From Nocardia nova (GTDB lineage Bacteria > Actinomycetota > Actinomycetes > Mycobacteriales > Mycobacteriaceae): a DNA stretch of 64,000 nt. The stretch is taken from NCBI RefSeq assembly GCF_002933465.1, contig NZ_PSZE01000001.1, forward strand, positions 434,001-498,000, read 5' to 3'. Shown piece by piece: positions 20,963-32,115 of the stretch. The notes beneath the pieces were generated by a model. That model was not told the origin of the DNA. It made no database searches and was given only the letters and a program-made list of their open reading frames with translations. The position numbers and the translations under genes are program-made. The stretch's first letter is position 1, and every line of letters starts with the position of its first letter.

Positions 20963-21916
20963 CTATGCGTCGGCCTGGGCAGGCTGGAAATCGGGGACAG
21001 CGTTGTGGCCGCCCACAGGGGGGACGGTGACGGGCACGTTGTCGATCAGGCGGGTGGCGCCGATGCGGGCGGCCACCAGCAGACGAGCGTTCCCGCTGCT
21101 CGGAATGGGGCCCAGATCCGAACCACGCAGCTCCAGGTAGTCGACGTCGACACCGGTCGCGCCGTCGAGCACCGAACGGGCCGCGGCCACCACCGCGTCG
21201 GGCCCTCGCCCCGCCGCATGCCGGCCCGCGGCCAGCGCGGCGGACAGCGTGATCGCCAATTCTCGCTGCTGTCCGTCCAGGTAGCGGTTGCGCGAGGACA
21301 GTGCCAGGCCATCGGACTCGCGCACCGTGGGCACCGCGACGATATCGACGTCGAAGTTCAGATCCCGGACCATCTGCCGGATCAACGTCAGCTGCTGATA
21401 GTCCTTCTCGCCGAAGAACGCCTCGTGCGGACGGACGATCTGCAACAGTTTCGCCACCACCGTCAACATCCCGGCGAAATGGGTCGGACGGCTGGTGCCC
21501 TCCAATTCGGCGCCGAGCGATCCCGGATGGACCGAGGTGCGCGGGCCGTCCGGATACATCTGGGCGACGCTCGGCGCGAACACCAGCGCCACACCCTCCT
21601 CGCGCAGCAGCGCCACATCGCTGTCGAGCGTGCGCGGGTACTTGTCGAAGTCCTCGTTCTCACCGAATTGCAGCGGGTTGACGAAGATCGACACCACCAC
21701 AACTTGGTTCGTACGCTTGGCGCGGCGCACCAACTCCAGATGGCCCTCGTGCAGAGCACCCATCGTCGGCACCAGTGCGACCGTGCGACCGACCCCGCGC
21801 AGTGCGGAGGTCACCGCCGAAAGACCGGCCGGCTCGTGCACGACCGTCAGCTCGTCCGGGCGATACAGCTTGCGCAACTGCTCCGGGGTCAGCTTCTTCG
21901 CTCCCGAATTCGACAT
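20963..21916 (-). CDS. panC: Pantothenate synthetase
   Basis: PanC condenses pantoate with beta-alanine using ATP. The ATG at 21916 ([14 protein letters not shown]) overlaps the stop of the upstream DUF2520 gene as TGATG, and gives 317 residues. Conserved segments are [18 protein letters not shown] (HxGH of the nucleotidyltransferase fold), [26 protein letters not shown] and the KMSKS-like LSSRNRYL. The fifth gene in a conserved folate-pantothenate run. Confidence 0.96.
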   Translation of the reverse strand: MSNSGAKKLTPEQLRKLYRPDELTVVHEPAGLSAVTSALRGVGRTVALVPTMGALHEGHLELVRRAKRTNQVVVVSIFVNPLQFGENEDFDKYPRTLDSDVALLREEGVALVFAPSVAQMYPDGPRTSVHPGSLGAELEGTSRPTHFAGMLTVVAKLLQIVRPHEAFFGEKDYQQLTLIRQMVRDLNFDVDIVAVPTVRESDGLALSSRNRYLDGQQRELAITLSAALAAGRHAAGRGPDAVVAAARSVLDGATGVDVDYLELRGSDLGPIPSSGNARLLVAARIGATRLIDNVPVTVPPVGGHNAVPDFQPAQADA

Positions 21917-22899
21917 CAGTGTCCCTCCAGCAGACCGATCAGATCCGGATTCGTGCGGGCCAGCTGCGCCGTACGCAGCGACATCGCGCGATAGCCCTCC
22001 GCCCACGAGGGATCGGCCGCGGCCAGTGCGTCCAGGTGCGCGGAGACCGCGAGGGCATCTCCCCGCGCCACCGGACCGGTCAGCGCCGGCAGACCGCGCC
22101 GCAGCGCGTTGTCCAGAGCCGCCGACGCCAGCGGTGCCAGCATCCGCTCCGCCAATCCGTTGGGCTGCTCGTCGACCATCTGCTGCCCCAGCAGGCCCGG
22201 CCCCTCCAGCGCCGCCCGCAACGCCGCGACCGCATCGACGATCAGGGTGACCAGATGATTACTGCCGTGCGCGAGAGCCGCGTGATACAGCGCGCGATTC
22301 TCCTCCGGTACCCGCACCGGCTCGCCGCCCATCTCGATCACCAGCGACTGCGCGATGGCATAGCCGATCTCGTCGGCCGCGGTGATGCCGAAACAGGCAT
22401 TCGCCAGGCGGGCGGTGTCCTCGTCGTGGCCGGTGAAGGTCATCGCCGGATGGATCGCCAGCGGGCGGACATCGGCCAGCGGGGACAGTACGGCCACGCC
22501 GTTGGCCCCCGAGGTATGCGCGACGATCGTCCCCGGACGGATCACCCGCGCCGCCGCCAAACCGGCCACCAGACCGGGTAGTTCACTGTCCAGTACAGCC
22601 AGGATCAACAGTTCGCTGCGCGCCGCGATCTCCTCCACCGGCAAGATCTGCGACTCCGGCAACCGCGTCCGCGCCCGATGCCGTGACGCGTCGGAAATCG
22701 CCGACACCCCGAACACCACGTGCCCGGCCCGCTCCAGCGCGACACCCAGCGCCGACCCCACCCGTCCGGCCGACACGATGCCGACTGTCAGCCGGGCGGG
22801 CGCCGGATCACTGCCAGGTACAGCGGATGAGCCCGAGACCGCAGGCGCGGCGGGGCGCGACGAATCGGCCTCGTCGGGCCGCGAAAAATCGGAGGTCAC
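21916..22899 (-). CDS. Rossmann-fold/DUF2520 dehydrogenase-like protein
   Basis: The protein has 327 residues. After a 35-residue Ser/Ala/Pro-rich tail comes a Rossmann-type domain with [14 protein letters not shown] and the AHTSGANG segment, then a helical DUF2520 domain (HPAMTFTG, then [13 protein letters not shown]). It looks like an NAD(P)-dependent 6-phosphogluconate-dehydrogenase-like enzyme. Its tight coupling to panC suggests a role in making pantoate (a ketopantoate reductase role is plausible but not shown). GTG start, with GAGAGG upstream. Confidence 0.85.
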   Translation of the reverse strand: MTSDFSRPDEADSSRPAAPAVSGSSAVPGSDPAPARLTVGIVSAGRVGSALGVALERAGHVVFGVSAISDASRHRARTRLPESQILPVEEIAARSELLILAVLDSELPGLVAGLAAARVIRPGTIVAHTSGANGVAVLSPLADVRPLAIHPAMTFTGHDEDTARLANACFGITAADEIGYAIAQSLVIEMGGEPVRVPEENRALYHAALAHGSNHLVTLIVDAVAALRAALEGPGLLGQQMVDEQPNGLAERMLAPLASAALDNALRRGLPALTGPVARGDALAVSAHLDALAAADPSWAEGYRAMSLRTAQLARTNPDLIGLLEGH

Positions 22900-23087
22900 C
22901 GTTGTCCTCTCGGAAGGCGTTCCAGTCCCGCATGGCGGGTACCGGACGTTACGAGTTGAGAATAGGTAGTGGCCGGGGGCGCTGCCAGAGTGGGGCCGCG
23001 TGATATTTCCCTCAGTGTTGGTGGCCTGCGAAAGTTACCGATACCGATCGGCACAGGCAATCCGCTTCACCGGCGTGATCGCGGCCA

Positions 23088-24254
23088 TTACGAGCTGTTC
23101 TGCTCCGATCGCAGATTCGCCATGATCTCCGCGACGGTGAGTTTGCGACCCGGCCGATCCTCGTCGGAGTCGGCGTGGCGACGGCGGCGGGAACCGGCGG
23201 TACCCATGGTTGTCGCCGGTTGGACAGGAGCCAGCCGTGGCACCGAGGAACTCGGGCGCGGGTCGCCGGACTCGGCCGCAGTGGCGGACTCGGAGGTGCC
23301 GTTGGCCGATCCGGTACCGGATTTCGCCGAGCCGGCGGTCCGCGGGCTGCCGGGCGCGTGGGCCGATCCGGAATCGGGAGTCTCGGCCTCCGACGACGGA
23401 GACTGCGACGACTCCGGGTTCGACGACCCAGAGCTGGACGAGTCGGACTTCGAGGCATCCCGTGTCTGTACGTCCGGCTTCCGCACATCCGGGTCGGCCC
23501 CACCCAGCTCCGACGATGCGGATTTCGCGGCCGCACCCTCCCGGCCGCCGGTTCGTTCGTCGTCCGCCGGTCGGCTGGCCGGCCGCTCCTCCTCATCCGG
23601 CGCCTCCGCCGACACCACGGCGGTCTCGGCCGTCACCGGATCGTCGTACGGACTGGCGAAGGCCGGGGGCTCGGGATGATCGGGATCGAAGACCGGCGAG
23701 ACCACACGCAGCGGCATAGCAGGCGCGCTCCACGCGTCCCAGGTGTCGGTTTCCTGCGAGCTACCGTTCGCCACGGTCGCGTGGGTGAGCTCCTGCACGC
23801 GCACAGCCTCGGCGCGCAACGCCGGTCGGTCGACCAGTAGGTCGCCATCGAACAGCCGCTGCAGACTTTCGCGCAACACGGTCAGCTCACTGCGCAGCGC
23901 GGCCAGTTCGGCGGCGTCCGCGCCGACCTCGCGGCGCACCCGCGATTCGACGCCGAGTTCGTATTCGCGCCGGGCGGTGATCTCGCGTTCGAGCTGCAAC
24001 TCGTAGACCTTCTGCAGGTCACGAGCCTTGGCCTGATCGATCGCCGCATCCCGGCGATAGCGGGTCGCCGCGAGCGCGGCCACCGCGGCGGCCCACAGAG
24101 CCGCGACCAAACCGACCCGGACCAACTGCACATTGTTGCTGAAAATCAGAAACACACTGGCAATCAGACCGAGCAGAATTAATACACCGACGACGATTTT
24201 TCCCGCGTTGTCCCGCTGTCGCGGGGAAGCACTGCTACGGGAGGGTGAAACCAT
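23088..24254 (-). CDS. DUF6779-type membrane protein with disordered tail
   Basis: A 388-residue protein conserved at this locus in mycolic actinobacteria. Two adjacent transmembrane helices (about residues 20-38 and 45-62) are followed by a coiled-coil-prone charged stretch (about 68-140, rich in Glu/Arg/Leu). After that comes a long Ser/Asp/Ala/Pro-rich region predicted to be disordered, and a basic C-terminal motif (GRKLTVAEIMANLRSEQNSS). Function unknown. The architecture (membrane anchor, coiled coil, flexible tail) suggests a scaffold. Confidence 0.8.
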   Translation of the reverse strand: MVSPSRSSASPRQRDNAGKIVVGVLILLGLIASVFLIFSNNVQLVRVGLVAALWAAAVAALAATRYRRDAAIDQAKARDLQKVYELQLEREITARREYELGVESRVRREVGADAAELAALRSELTVLRESLQRLFDGDLLVDRPALRAEAVRVQELTHATVANGSSQETDTWDAWSAPAMPLRVVSPVFDPDHPEPPAFASPYDDPVTAETAVVSAEAPDEEERPASRPADDERTGGREGAAAKSASSELGGADPDVRKPDVQTRDASKSDSSSSGSSNPESSQSPSSEAETPDSGSAHAPGSPRTAGSAKSGTGSANGTSESATAAESGDPRPSSSVPRLAPVQPATTMGTAGSRRRRHADSDEDRPGRKLTVAEIMANLRSEQNSS

Positions 24255-24324
24255 GTCCGCAAGGGTAGCTCGAATAGCGGATTTCGGCGCGCAGCCGGTC
24301 TGGAACTCCGCTATACGCCGTTAG

Positions 24325-24804
24325 CTATGAGGTAGCTGGTTCGTCTGGTGGCTCATGTGGCGCGCGGCAGCAATACTCCAGCCACAGCGCGGCGGCGACC
24401 AACACCACACCGGCGATCAAACCCACGATGACGCCGGGCGTGTCCGAGGCGGCCGCGCGCATCTCCGACCGCTGCGGCAGCAGCCAGATCAGAAAGCCCA
24501 GCCACACGCCGGCCGCCAGAGAACCCACCTGCGCCGAGGCCTTCGCGAGCGCCACCGCGCGGGCCGCGGTGATCGGATGCAACTGTTTGGGACCGTCACC
24601 GATGCGGTGATCGCCCACGCGGGCGCGAATCACGAACGCCAGCACCGCTTCCACGGCGGCCACCGGATACAGCGAGGCGCCCGCGATCACCGTGATCGGC
24701 GGAAAGCTCGAATAGGCCCACCGAGTCGCCACCCACGCCACCGCGGCGGCGATCACGACATTCGCGAGCAGATCCAGAATCTTGGTCGGCCTCATGACAT
24801 TCAT
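24325..24804 (-). CDS. DUF3180 membrane protein
   Basis: The protein has 159 residues with four predicted transmembrane helices (about 12-30, 36-58, 88-108 and 122-142). The loop KQLHPITAARAVALAKASAQ between helices 2 and 3 is the conserved DUF3180 signature. It lies between folK and the DUF6779 gene as in mycobacteria. The role is unknown. The start could also be the ATG three codons later. Confidence 0.85.
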   Translation of the reverse strand: MNVMRPTKILDLLANVVIAAAVAWVATRWAYSSFPPITVIAGASLYPVAAVEAVLAFVIRARVGDHRIGDGPKQLHPITAARAVALAKASAQVGSLAAGVWLGFLIWLLPQRSEMRAAASDTPGVIVGLIAGVVLVAAALWLEYCCRAPHEPPDEPATS

Positions 24805-24817
24805 GACCAGCCACCGT

Positions 24818-25354
24818 TCATCGCTGCGCCGCGGACAGCGACAAGTCGGTGAGCCGGACGCCCTCGACGTCGTCCGGATCGAGAGCGGCGAGCAGTTCCC
24901 GAATCGGCCGGGTCCAGCCGAGCACCTCCAGCGTCGCCTCGGGTTCCACTTCGGCCCACGGCACCAGGACGAACGCGCGATTGTGCGCCTGCGGATGCGG
25001 CAGTGTCAGTTCCGGGTCCGCACTGGTCACCGGGCGCGGCCCCGCAGGGCCACGCTCAGCGCACCAGATCACGTCGACATCCAGAGTCCGTGCGCCCCAG
25101 CGAATCTCGCGGACACGCCCGGACCGCTGTTCCAACCGCTGTCCGCGTTCGAGCCAATCGCGCGGGCCCAGCTCCGAATCCTCGACCACCACAACGGCAT
25201 TGAGGTAGTCCTCCTGCGGCACTCCACCCCACGGCGCGGTCGAGTACACCGACGAGACCGCGACCAGCTGCGGCGTCAGCGCCTCGACCACACTGCGGAG
25301 ATGGGCCAGCCGATCCCCCAGATTCGACCCGATCGACAGCACCGCACGGCTCAT
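24818..25354 (-). CDS. folK: 2-amino-4-hydroxy-6-hydroxymethyldihydropteridine pyrophosphokinase
   Basis: FolK transfers pyrophosphate from ATP to the pterin alcohol in folate synthesis. It has 178 residues. Landmarks are [10 protein letters not shown] at the N-terminus, [10 protein letters not shown], the [13 protein letters not shown] metal-binding segment with the DxD pair, and [18 protein letters not shown]. Its ATG overlaps the folB stop by four bases. Confidence 0.96.
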   Translation of the reverse strand: MSRAVLSIGSNLGDRLAHLRSVVEALTPQLVAVSSVYSTAPWGGVPQEDYLNAVVVVEDSELGPRDWLERGQRLEQRSGRVREIRWGARTLDVDVIWCAERGPAGPRPVTSADPELTLPHPQAHNRAFVLVPWAEVEPEATLEVLGWTRPIRELLAALDPDDVEGVRLTDLSLSAAQR

Positions 25355-25743
25355 CCGGCCACCTCCGCGGTCGGCGGTAATCCCCGCCGCCTGGTAGCCA
25401 CCACGCGCACATCGGCGAAAGTGTGCGGAATCGGCGCCGAGGGCTTGTGCACGACAACCTCTGCTGCGGTGACGCGCTCGTCGCGCATCACATCGTCGGC
25501 GATCTCGGCGGCGACGGTCTCGATGAGATTGCGCGGCGGGCCGGAGACGATCGCTACCGCGCGTTGCGCCAGCTCGCCGTAGTCGACGGTGGCCGACAGC
25601 TCATCGGTCGCGGCGGCCTTCGCGAAATCCAGCCACAGGGTGATGTCGACCAGGAATTCCTGGCCGTCGCGGCGCTCGAAGTCGAAGCAGCCGTGGTGAC
25701 CGTAGGCGCGCAGACCGCGCAGCTCGATGCGATCGGTACTCAC
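25351..25743 (-). CDS. folB: Dihydroneopterin aldolase
   Basis: FolB cleaves dihydroneopterin to the hydroxymethyl pterin used by FolK. The GTG at 25743 gives 130 residues ([18 protein letters not shown]). It overlaps the folP stop (GTGA). A longer frame upstream only translates the folP repeats and is rejected. Catalytic and substrate residues sit in [10 protein letters not shown], the [11 protein letters not shown] block and the conserved [13 protein letters not shown]. Confidence 0.96.
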   Translation of the reverse strand: MSTDRIELRGLRAYGHHGCFDFERRDGQEFLVDITLWLDFAKAAATDELSATVDYGELAQRAVAIVSGPPRNLIETVAAEIADDVMRDERVTAAEVVVHKPSAPIPHTFADVRVVATRRRGLPPTAEVAG

Positions 25744-26684
25744 TCGTTCCCCTGATTGTGTGAACCGGATTCGGCCCGCCGCTGTATCGACTCGGCGGCC
25801 CGCCGCCCTCCAGATTCGGCGGCCCGCCGCCCTCCAGATTCGGCGGCCCGCCGCCAGGCATCCGCGACGGCGATGGCGTCGAGCGACGACCGCGCATCGT
25901 GCACCCGCACGCCCCACGCGCCGTGCTGGGCGGCCAGGGCGGAGATGGTGGCGGTGGCGACCTCACGCCCGTCGGGCGGGCGCGGTCCGGACTCGTCGGC
26001 CAGCAGCGAACCCAGGAAACGCTTGCGGGAGGCACCGACCAGAATCGGCAGCCCCTGGGCCGTCAGTTCCGGCAGTGCGCCCAGCAGGGTCCAGTTGTGC
26101 TCGGCGTTCTTGGCGAAGCCGAGGCCGGGGTCCAGTACCAGCCGGCTCGGATGCACGCCGGCCGCCATGGCCACATCCACCTGGGACGAGAGTTCGGCCA
26201 GCACCTCGCGCACGACGTCGTCGTAGTGGTCGGCCGGGCCGATGTGACGATAGTCGGCATTCGCCCGCCAGTGCATCAGAATCCACGGGATCTCCGCGGC
26301 GGCAACGACTTTCACCATCTCGGCATCCGCGCGACCACCGGATACGTCGTTGACCACGCTCACTCCGGCGTCGATGGCGGCGGCCGCGACACTCGCCCGC
26401 ATGGTGTCCACACTGGTCGGCACGCCGGCTTCCACCAGCCCGCGAATCACCGGGACCACCCGCTGGATCTCGGTCTCCGGATCGATTCGAACGGCGCCCG
26501 GGCGGGTGGATTCACCGCCCACATCGATGATGTCGGCGCCCACCTCGTACAACCGCACCCCGTGGGCGACCGCGACAGCCGGATCGAGGTAGCGGCCACC
26601 GTCGGAGAAGGAGTCGCTGGTGACGTTCACCACGCCCATCACCACGCACGAGCGCCCGTCCCGGGGAGTGATCAATGCGCTCAT
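25740..26684 (-). CDS. folP: Dihydropteroate synthase
   Basis: FolP joins the pterin pyrophosphate with p-aminobenzoate and is the sulfonamide target. It has 314 residues. Motifs are [16 protein letters not shown] (loop 1), [17 protein letters not shown], the [10 protein letters not shown] segment and GASRKRFLG. The last 40 residues extend past the barrel. They hold a copy-number-variable RRAAESGG repeat encoded by a 24-base tandem array, followed by a short polar tail. The stop overlaps the folB start. Confidence 0.96.
   Translation of the reverse strand: MSALITPRDGRSCVVMGVVNVTSDSFSDGGRYLDPAVAVAHGVRLYEVGADIIDVGGESTRPGAVRIDPETEIQRVVPVIRGLVEAGVPTSVDTMRASVAAAAIDAGVSVVNDVSGGRADAEMVKVVAAAEIPWILMHWRANADYRHIGPADHYDDVVREVLAELSSQVDVAMAAGVHPSRLVLDPGLGFAKNAEHNWTLLGALPELTAQGLPILVGASRKRFLGSLLADESGPRPPDGREVATATISALAAQHGAWGVRVHDARSSLDAIAVADAWRRAAESGGRRAAESGGRRAAESIQRRAESGSHNQGNE
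25791..25855. repeat. 24-bp tandem repeat in the folP 3' end
   Basis: The unit TTCGGCGGCCCGCCGCCCTCCAGA (split here: TTCGGCGGCCCG, CCGCCCTCCAGA) occurs at 25791-25814 (one mismatch), 25815-25838 and as a 17-base partial copy at 25839-25855. It is in frame and encodes repeated RRAAESGG at the FolP C-terminus. Confidence 0.93.
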
Positions 26685-26694
26685 GGGCGATCGC

Positions 26695-27366
26695 TCATTT
26701 GCGCAGGATCAGGTCGAGGGCCTCGGCGCGCGAGGACGCGTTGGTCTGCAGCAGGCCCCGGACCGCGGAGGTGGTGGTGCTGGCGCCCGGCTTGCGGATG
26801 CCGCGCATCGCCATGCACAGATGCTCGGCCTCCACCACGACGATGGCGCCACGCGGATCCAGCTTCCGCATGACCGCATCGGCGATCTGGCTGGTCAGCC
26901 GCTCCTGGACCTGCGGCCGCTTGGCGTACAGGTCGACCAGGCGGGCCAGTTTGGACAGACCGGTGACCCGGCCCTGCGGGCCCGGGATATATCCGACGTG
27001 GGCGACCCCGTGGAAGGACACCAGGTGATGTTCGCAGGTCGAGTACATCGGGATGTCGCGCACCAGCACCAATTCCTGATGCCCTTCGTCGAAGGTGGTG
27101 TTCAGCACCGAATCCGGTTCCACGTACAGGCCCGCGAACATCTCGCGATAGGCGCGCGCGACCCGAGCGGGGGTATCGATCAGCCCGGGGCGGTCGGGAT
27201 CCTCCCCGATCGCGACCAGTAGTTCACGTACCGCGGCCTCGGCCCGCTTCTGATCGAAGGGCTGACCGGTACCCAGCGCGATCGGAGCCGGTACCTCGGC
27301 AATCACGGCTGCACCCGCTCCCGACGACGAATCGGACCCGGCGGGAGCGATGTTGTTGGCCGACAT
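26695..27366 (-). CDS. folE: GTP cyclohydrolase I
   Basis: FolE makes dihydroneopterin triphosphate from GTP, the first step of folate synthesis. The ATG at 27366 has GGAGG nine bases upstream and gives 223 residues, with a 35-residue variable N-terminal tail. Zinc and active-site motifs are present: [12 protein letters not shown] (Cys/His ligands) and [11 protein letters not shown]. It starts 75 bases after ftsH and is followed after 10 bases by folP. Confidence 0.97.
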   Translation of the reverse strand: MSANNIAPAGSDSSSGAGAAVIAEVPAPIALGTGQPFDQKRAEAAVRELLVAIGEDPDRPGLIDTPARVARAYREMFAGLYVEPDSVLNTTFDEGHQELVLVRDIPMYSTCEHHLVSFHGVAHVGYIPGPQGRVTGLSKLARLVDLYAKRPQVQERLTSQIADAVMRKLDPRGAIVVVEAEHLCMAMRGIRKPGASTTTSAVRGLLQTNASSRAEALDLILRK

Positions 27367-27441
27367 ACGAGGACACCTCCACAATCACGTAAATCAACGC
27401 GCCGACAGCGCGGTTCGACCGTCGAGCCTAATCGCAGCCGG

Positions 27442-29835
27442 TCAGCGGTGGCCGTTCGGTCCGTCCCAATCGCCGTGATCCTGGGTGCCGCTTTGCGCCG
27501 ATCCCTCCTGATCTCCGGGCCATTCGGGCCGACGATGACCGCCGCCGTAGCGCTGCGGCTCGCCATAGCGCTGGGGCTCGCCGTATCCCTGGGAGCCGCC
27601 GCCGTACTCCGGCTGCTGCGGCGATCCGCCCGCAGACGGATCCTCCTGCGGCGGCCAGCCCGGAGCCGACCAGCCGGCGGGAGCGCCGTAATCCGGCCGG
27701 GAGCCGTGCGTACCCTGCCGCGGATATCCCGGGCCACCCGCGGGCCGTGGGTAATTGCCGGGCTGCGGGGCCGGATAGCTGTAGCCGGTGGGAGCCGGAG
27801 CCGGGTTGCGATGCCCTTCCTGCGGATAACCGTTGGCCGGCACCGGCTGCGGAGCGGGCTGCTGGTTCGGCTTGCGTGTTTCGGCTTCCTCCGGCCACGG
27901 CTCACCGCGTTCGGCGGCGAGCTCGCGCGGGGTCTTCACCGGCGGCCGATCCGAGGGCACGCGTTCACCGAAATCGTTGAAGGCGGTGATGCGCGGGCGC
28001 TTGTCGACGGTGGCGAGAACCTGCTCGAGGTCCTTGCGGTGCAGGGTCTCACGCTCCAGCAACGCGCTGGCCAGCGCGTCGAGTTCGTCGCGATATTCGT
28101 TGAGGATCGCCCAGGCCTCGGTGTGCGCGGCCTCGATGAGGTTGCGCACCTCCTCGTCGATCTCGCGAGCCACCTCGTGCGAGTAGTCCGAGCCGGTGCC
28201 CATCGTGCGACCCAGGAACGGGTCACCCTGTTCCTGCCCGTAGCGCACCGCGCCCAGGCGGGCACTCATGCCGTATTCGGTGACCATCGCACGCGCGATC
28301 TTGGTCGCCTGGTCGATATCGGACGAGGCGCCGGTGGTCGGCTCGTGGAAGACCAACTCCTCGGCGGCGCGTCCACCCATGGCCATCACCAGCCGGGCGA
28401 TCATCTCCGAACGGGTCATCAGGCCCTTGTCGTCCTCGGGCACGGTCATGGCGTGGCCGCCGGTGCGACCGCGGGCCAGGATCGTGACCTTGTAGACGGG
28501 CTCGATATCCGGCATCGCCCACGCGGCCAGCGTGTGGCCACCCTCGTGGTAGGCGGTGATCTTCTTCTCGTGCTCGCTGATGATCCGGCTCTTGCGCCGC
28601 GGGCCGCCGATCACGCGGTCGACCGATTCCTCCAGCGCCGGTCCCGTGATGACGTTGCCGTGCTCACGCGCGGTGAGCAGCGCCGCCTCGTTGATCACAT
28701 TGGCCAGATCCGCACCCGACATGCCGACGGTGCGCTTGGCGAGGCCGTCCAGATCGGCATCGGGCGCGATCGGCTTGCCCTGCGAATGCACCCGCAGGAT
28801 CGCACGCCGACCGGCGAGGTCCGGATTGCCGACCGGGATCTGACGGTCGAAGCGGCCCGGGCGCAGCAGCGCCGGGTCCAGGATGTCCGGGCGGTTGGTG
28901 GCCGCGATGATGATGACACCGGTGCGGTCGCCGAAACCATCCATCTCGACCAGCAACTGGTTCAACGTCTGCTCGCGCTCGTCGTGCCCGCCGCCGAGGC
29001 CGGCGCCGCGCTGGCGGCCGACCGCGTCGATCTCGTCGACGAAGATGATGCAGGGGCTGTTCTGCTTGGCCTGGTCGAACAGGTCACGCACGCGCGAGGC
29101 GCCGACACCGACGAACATCTCGACGAAGTCGGAACCGGAGATGGTGAAGAACGGCACCCCGGCCTCACCCGCGACCGCGCGGGCCAGCAGCGTCTTACCG
29201 GTTCCGGGCGGGCCGTACAGCAGTACGCCCTTGGGGATCTTGGCACCCAGCGCCTGGTAGCGAGCCGGATTCTGCAGGAAGTCCTTGATCTCGTACAGCT
29301 CTTCGACGGCCTCGTCGGCACCGGCCACATCGGCGAATGTGGTCTTGGGCATATCCTTCGACAACTGTTTGGCCTTGGATTTGCCGAAGCCCATCATGCC
29401 GCCGCGGCCACCACCCTGCATCCGCGCCATCACGAAGACGAACAGGCCCAGCAGAATCACCATCGGCAGGACGAACAGCAGCACCTGGGTGAACCAGCTG
29501 TCCTGTTTGACCGCGGTGTTGAACGGCGCACCGGACTGCTGCACGTCGCGCAGGATCTGCGCGGAGACCTCGCTGCCGCCGGGGTACTTGGCCATGATCT
29601 GGGTCTGGCCGCCGGTGGCGTCGTTGCCCTGTTTCAGGGTGATGCGCAGCTGCTGTTCTTTGTCATCGATCTGGACCTGCTTGACGTTCTGCTTGTCGGC
29701 AAGCTGGGTGAGCGCCACCGAGGTATCGACGTTCTTCCAGCCGCGCGTGTCGTTGCTGAAGTAGCTGACCAGATAGATCACGAGCAGGATGCCCGCGACT
29801 ATGGCCAGGTTGCGAAACACTGTCTTGCGGTTCAT
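27442..29835 (-). CDS. ftsH: ATP-dependent zinc metalloprotease FtsH
   Basis: FtsH is the membrane-anchored AAA protease for damaged and short-lived proteins. It has 797 residues. Helix 1 is at residues 8-24, a periplasmic domain follows, and helix 2 is at about 110-130. The AAA domain has Walker A GPPGTGKT and Walker [10 protein letters not shown]. The zinc site is HEGGH instead of the common HEAGH, a variant also found in mycobacteria. The last 165 residues are a Pro/Gly/Tyr/Gln-rich cytoplasmic tail, unusually long. First gene of the fol-pan run. Confidence 0.97.
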   Translation of the reverse strand: MNRKTVFRNLAIVAGILLVIYLVSYFSNDTRGWKNVDTSVALTQLADKQNVKQVQIDDKEQQLRITLKQGNDATGGQTQIMAKYPGGSEVSAQILRDVQQSGAPFNTAVKQDSWFTQVLLFVLPMVILLGLFVFVMARMQGGGRGGMMGFGKSKAKQLSKDMPKTTFADVAGADEAVEELYEIKDFLQNPARYQALGAKIPKGVLLYGPPGTGKTLLARAVAGEAGVPFFTISGSDFVEMFVGVGASRVRDLFDQAKQNSPCIIFVDEIDAVGRQRGAGLGGGHDEREQTLNQLLVEMDGFGDRTGVIIIAATNRPDILDPALLRPGRFDRQIPVGNPDLAGRRAILRVHSQGKPIAPDADLDGLAKRTVGMSGADLANVINEAALLTAREHGNVITGPALEESVDRVIGGPRRKSRIISEHEKKITAYHEGGHTLAAWAMPDIEPVYKVTILARGRTGGHAMTVPEDDKGLMTRSEMIARLVMAMGGRAAEELVFHEPTTGASSDIDQATKIARAMVTEYGMSARLGAVRYGQEQGDPFLGRTMGTGSDYSHEVAREIDEEVRNLIEAAHTEAWAILNEYRDELDALASALLERETLHRKDLEQVLATVDKRPRITAFNDFGERVPSDRPPVKTPRELAAERGEPWPEEAETRKPNQQPAPQPVPANGYPQEGHRNPAPAPTGYSYPAPQPGNYPRPAGGPGYPRQGTHGSRPDYGAPAGWSAPGWPPQEDPSAGGSPQQPEYGGGSQGYGEPQRYGEPQRYGGGHRRPEWPGDQEGSAQSGTQDHGDWDGPNGHR

Positions 29836-30146
29836 AGAGCGTCGGCCGGCGGGCCAGTCCTTTCCGGTGTTTCCGGTGTATGCCTACTATGCGTCGGGCG
29901 GGGCCGTATCCATACCGGCACCGACCGGGTCGGGCAGAACGGATGCGGACAAGCCACGTTACCGCGTACGGTCTACTCGATACATCGCGCAGTTCGGCAG
30001 CTGATGCAGTTCAACAGGTAAACGGTCGGAGAACGCTGGTGGTTCCCGTCCTATCGGGCGATCACCTCGCGGTGTCCGTCCAAGTGGTCCCAATCATGGC
30101 ATGCACGACCTATTGTGAGCGACAACACAGGACGAACGCAGGGGGT

Positions 30147-31070
30147 ATGGACATAGTCGAGCTACGGACACCCACAGCGATACTGCGCCACGGCGGCGGG
30201 CGACTCCAGGTTCTGCGGCCGGGCGCCGAGGGCGAGCGGGTGCTCGACGTTCCGGTGTCGGACCTGCTCAAGGTCCGGCTGAACCGGCGCGCCGACGACG
30301 CCGTCGTGATCGAGATCTACCTGCGTTATCCGAGTCCGGTCCTCACCGGCGTCCCGGCCGACCGCACCCCGCTCCCGGTGCTGATCGCCGAGCATGACGT
30401 GCCGGCCGCGACCGTGATCGTGGAGCGGATCAACACCCAGATCCTGGCCACCCAGCGCATCGATATGTCGGCACCCGATCTGGTGCCTCCCGCGCCGGTC
30501 TGGGGTAAGACCGGCCCGACCCGGGCCGACGTGGACCGCGCCATCCGGCGGATGGCGCCGCGACGGGAGACCCGCTCGGCGGCCGCAACGTTGCACACGA
30601 TGGTCACGCCCGATGAATTCATGCTGGAGACGGCGATGGTCACCGCGGTCCCGCCGGCCGGGCGCGGGCGCGGCCTGCTGGCCGTCACCACCGGGCGAGT
30701 GCTGACGCTCTCGATCGGATCCACTCCCCGTTACGCGCACGAGATGCCGGTTTCGGCGCTGATCTCGGCCGAGGTCGGCAAGGGTTCGGGCGACGAGCCT
30801 GGTGGTGATTACGGCATCGACCTCATCGACGGCAATAGAACGCTGAGTTTCCTGGGGACCGACCGGGCCGATACCGATCGGATCGTCGGCGCGGTGAATT
30901 TCGCGATTCAGCGCGAGTCCGCCGACGGCGCCGTGGCGCCGCCGGACCCTGGTGTGGCGCAGCTGTATTCGGAGTGGGAACTGCTGGTCGAGCGTCATTC
31001 ACTGGCGATGGTGGACGATGCGCAGTTCCAGCGCTACGGCCGCGGGATCCTGCGCTCGCTCCCCGACTGA
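30147..31070 (+). CDS. Conserved hypothetical protein
   Basis: The protein has 307 residues starting at the ATG at 30147 (MDIVELRTPTAILRHGG), directly after GGGGG. The upstream in-frame extension has low coding quality. I see no named family. The N-terminal ~70 residues have beta-rich character, then a region with DVDRAIRRMAPRR and TLHTMVTPDEF, and a second beta-rich part (GRVLTLSIGS, then DLIDGNRTLSFLGTDRADTD) resembling a PH-like fold in outline only. The C-terminal helix is LYSEWELLVERHSLAMVDD. It is convergent with the DUF1266 gene. Confidence 0.7.
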   Translation: MDIVELRTPTAILRHGGGRLQVLRPGAEGERVLDVPVSDLLKVRLNRRADDAVVIEIYLRYPSPVLTGVPADRTPLPVLIAEHDVPAATVIVERINTQILATQRIDMSAPDLVPPAPVWGKTGPTRADVDRAIRRMAPRRETRSAAATLHTMVTPDEFMLETAMVTAVPPAGRGRGLLAVTTGRVLTLSIGSTPRYAHEMPVSALISAEVGKGSGDEPGGDYGIDLIDGNRTLSFLGTDRADTDRIVGAVNFAIQRESADGAVAPPDPGVAQLYSEWELLVERHSLAMVDDAQFQRYGRGILRSLPD

Positions 31071-31075
31071 GACGC

Positions 31076-31897
31076 CTACTCTCCCTGGAGTGCGATGCGC
31101 CGCCACGGACTGGTCGGCCGCATCCATAGTCGGACCAGTTCGAGCCGCCGATCGGTGCCGCCGGACTTGAGTTCGGCCAGATCCTCACAGGCCTGCCAGT
31201 AGGTCCAGCCGGTGAGATAGGCGTCGCCGAACTGCCGCCAATTGCGGTAGCGCTTCTGCGCCGGCGGCAGCGCGCGCATCACATAATCCCAGGCGGTATC
31301 GGCCTCGAGGTAGCCGGCGGTGAAGGCCATCCGTGCCACCGCCACCACGCGGGCGAGGTCCCAGGCCAGGATATCGGCCGGCAGCGGCTGCACCAGATGG
31401 CCGGTCAGATCGAGTTTGATCGCCTGGGACCAGATGTCGTAGTCGCGAACCAGCGCCTCCGGATTGTCCATTCCCCGAAACGCCCCGACCTGCCGCAGGA
31501 AGGCGCGATGCCGATCGGCGCGTTCACCGAAGCGGTCCCGTTCGGGCGAGTTGAGGGCCGCGTTGACCAGCGGATGAACCAATGCGTACAGCGGCGCGTG
31601 CATCCCTTCGAGCAGCTGTTCCATCGACGCCATCGCCTCGGTCCCGTCGGTGATTCCCCAGGCCCCGGTCAAGGTGTCGATGGCCAGTTCACGGCGGTCG
31701 CCGAGCGGATGTTCCCGCTCGGGTCCAAGCAACAGCGCGTCGTGGAACGCGTCCCATCGAGCGGAATAGAACGCCCCCAGGGACAGCGCGCGTAATTCGT
31801 CGTCGGAAACCTGAGCGCCGGACCAGTGGTCGTCCTCGCGCTCGTCCAGTTCCGGGTAGGGGAAAGTGGTCAGGGTCGGCATGTCGCGGGCAGCCAT
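31076..31897 (-). CDS. DUF1266 domain protein
   Basis: The protein has 273 residues from the ATG at 31897 (MAARDMPTLTTFPYPE); 51 codons of an upstream frame are rejected. The DUF1266 signature is the aromatic helical region ILAWDLARVVAVARMAFTAG, followed by DTAWDYVMRALP and WRQFGDAYLTGWTYW. The family is widespread, soluble and of unknown function, often near polymorphic-toxin genes. No such genes are seen here. Confidence 0.8.
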   Translation of the reverse strand: MAARDMPTLTTFPYPELDEREDDHWSGAQVSDDELRALSLGAFYSARWDAFHDALLLGPEREHPLGDRRELAIDTLTGAWGITDGTEAMASMEQLLEGMHAPLYALVHPLVNAALNSPERDRFGERADRHRAFLRQVGAFRGMDNPEALVRDYDIWSQAIKLDLTGHLVQPLPADILAWDLARVVAVARMAFTAGYLEADTAWDYVMRALPPAQKRYRNWRQFGDAYLTGWTYWQACEDLAELKSGGTDRRLELVRLWMRPTSPWRRIALQGE

Positions 31898-32115
31898 GGT
31901 TCCGATTGTGTCGCATCGGCGATCCGGGAGTTCGGTTATCTCCCCGATGCTGTGTCGACTGTGACCCGGAAGGTTCGCCGCGCTCAGCGATCGGGGCGCG
32001 CGGGAGGCGGATTTCGAGGCTTTCGGACGCTCCGCCACAGTCCGATACACACATTTTTCACATTTGCCGTTTCATCGGGCGCCGCAAGCCCCTACCTAGG
32101 GCTACTCTCGGCGCC

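Noticed and set aside
25744..25917. Longer folB with a repeat-coded N-terminus
   Set aside because: The added residues are an out-of-frame reading of the folP repeats. The GTG at 25743 gives the exact family length and couples to folP.
27448..30021. 857-codon plus-strand frame opposite ftsH and beyond
   Set aside because: ftsH on the other strand is unmistakable, and the frame contains only the reverse reading of its codons.
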